A stretch of 5,020 bases of DNA from JANXQE01 sp035651635 (GTDB taxonomy: Bacteria; Verrucomicrobiota; Verrucomicrobiia; Limisphaerales; UBA8199), in NCBI GenBank assembly GCA_035651635.1, contig DASRFK010000140.1, positions 1-5,020 on the forward strand, read 5' to 3'. Positions 5,014 to 5,020 of the stretch are shown piece after piece. Position numbers and translations under genes: made by a program. The notes beneath the pieces are model-generated. The model did no database searches. It worked only from the letters and a program-made list of their open reading frames with translations, and was not told the DNA's origin. How positions within the stretch are numbered: position 1 is the stretch's first letter; each line of letters starts with the position of its first letter.

Positions 5014-5020
5014 GGGCCGC
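4964..5020 (+). CDS. Start of a further operon gene (partial, unrecognised)
   Basis: An ATG at 4964, in a different frame from the integrase, follows AAGGAG (4951-4956) with 7 nt spacing and is open to the window edge: MPAPKNDPKAPAQGKTEGR. It overlaps the last 50 bases of the integrase, as do other gene pairs in this operon. The visible N-terminus is rich in P, K and A and looks like a flexible leader; no family can be assigned from 19 residues. The strong SD and overlap style make a real gene likely. Confidence 0.65.
   Translation, partial: MPAPKNDPKAPAQGKTEGR

Noticed and set aside
1..5020. tRNA, rRNA or attachment-site core
   Set aside because: I found no cloverleaf-like segment or tRNA 3' end and no long direct repeat that could be attL/attR; the integrase target must be outside the window.

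Overview
The window (5,020 bases, fairly GC-rich, almost fully coding) looks like part of an integrated mobile element in a bacterial chromosome or metagenomic contig. Nothing in it fixes the taxonomy. Codon choice, strong Shine-Dalgarno (SD) sequences and the protein style would suit a soil-type GC-rich bacterium such as Acidobacteriota, but that is only an impression.

Left edge (1 to about 135): the first 19 bases read as the start of a leftward gene (MDEYAS...) with a good SD. Behind it lie a long imperfect hairpin that would sequester that SD, a TTGACA box and a perfect 7-bp GC hairpin. This resembles the end of an insertion sequence (IS), though too little is visible to name a family. 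To its right, a rightward frame ending at 287 has a helix-turn-helix-like (HTH) segment but no convincing 5' end, as if the IS had cut it off.

From 284 to the right edge everything is on the + strand and tightly packed with overlapping or near-touching ends, so it is very probably one operon: (1) a beta-class DNA methyltransferase (284-1054, GTG start); (2) a TraG/VirD4-like P-loop ATPase (1051-2434) split by a +1 frameshift near 1783-1790; (3) a Replic_Relax-like protein (2421-3173); (4) a small protein with two zinc-ribbon motifs and two membrane helices (3181-3606); (5) an excisionase-type HTH protein (3570-4019); (6) an apparently complete tyrosine recombinase (3934-5013, GTG start); (7) the first 19 codons of another gene (4964-5020), starting inside the integrase tail.

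Taken together, Int and Xis would excise and integrate the element, the coupling-protein-like ATPase with the Replic_Relax protein and the membrane zinc-ribbon protein would process or move DNA, and the methyltransferase would mark the element's DNA. No canonical relaxase, replication protein or type IV secretion channel gene is visible here. The points most worth following are the compact ATPase/Replic_Relax/zinc-ribbon module, and a dense array of GGCC-centred repeats with a two-step inverted repeat inside the HTH gene just before the integrase.
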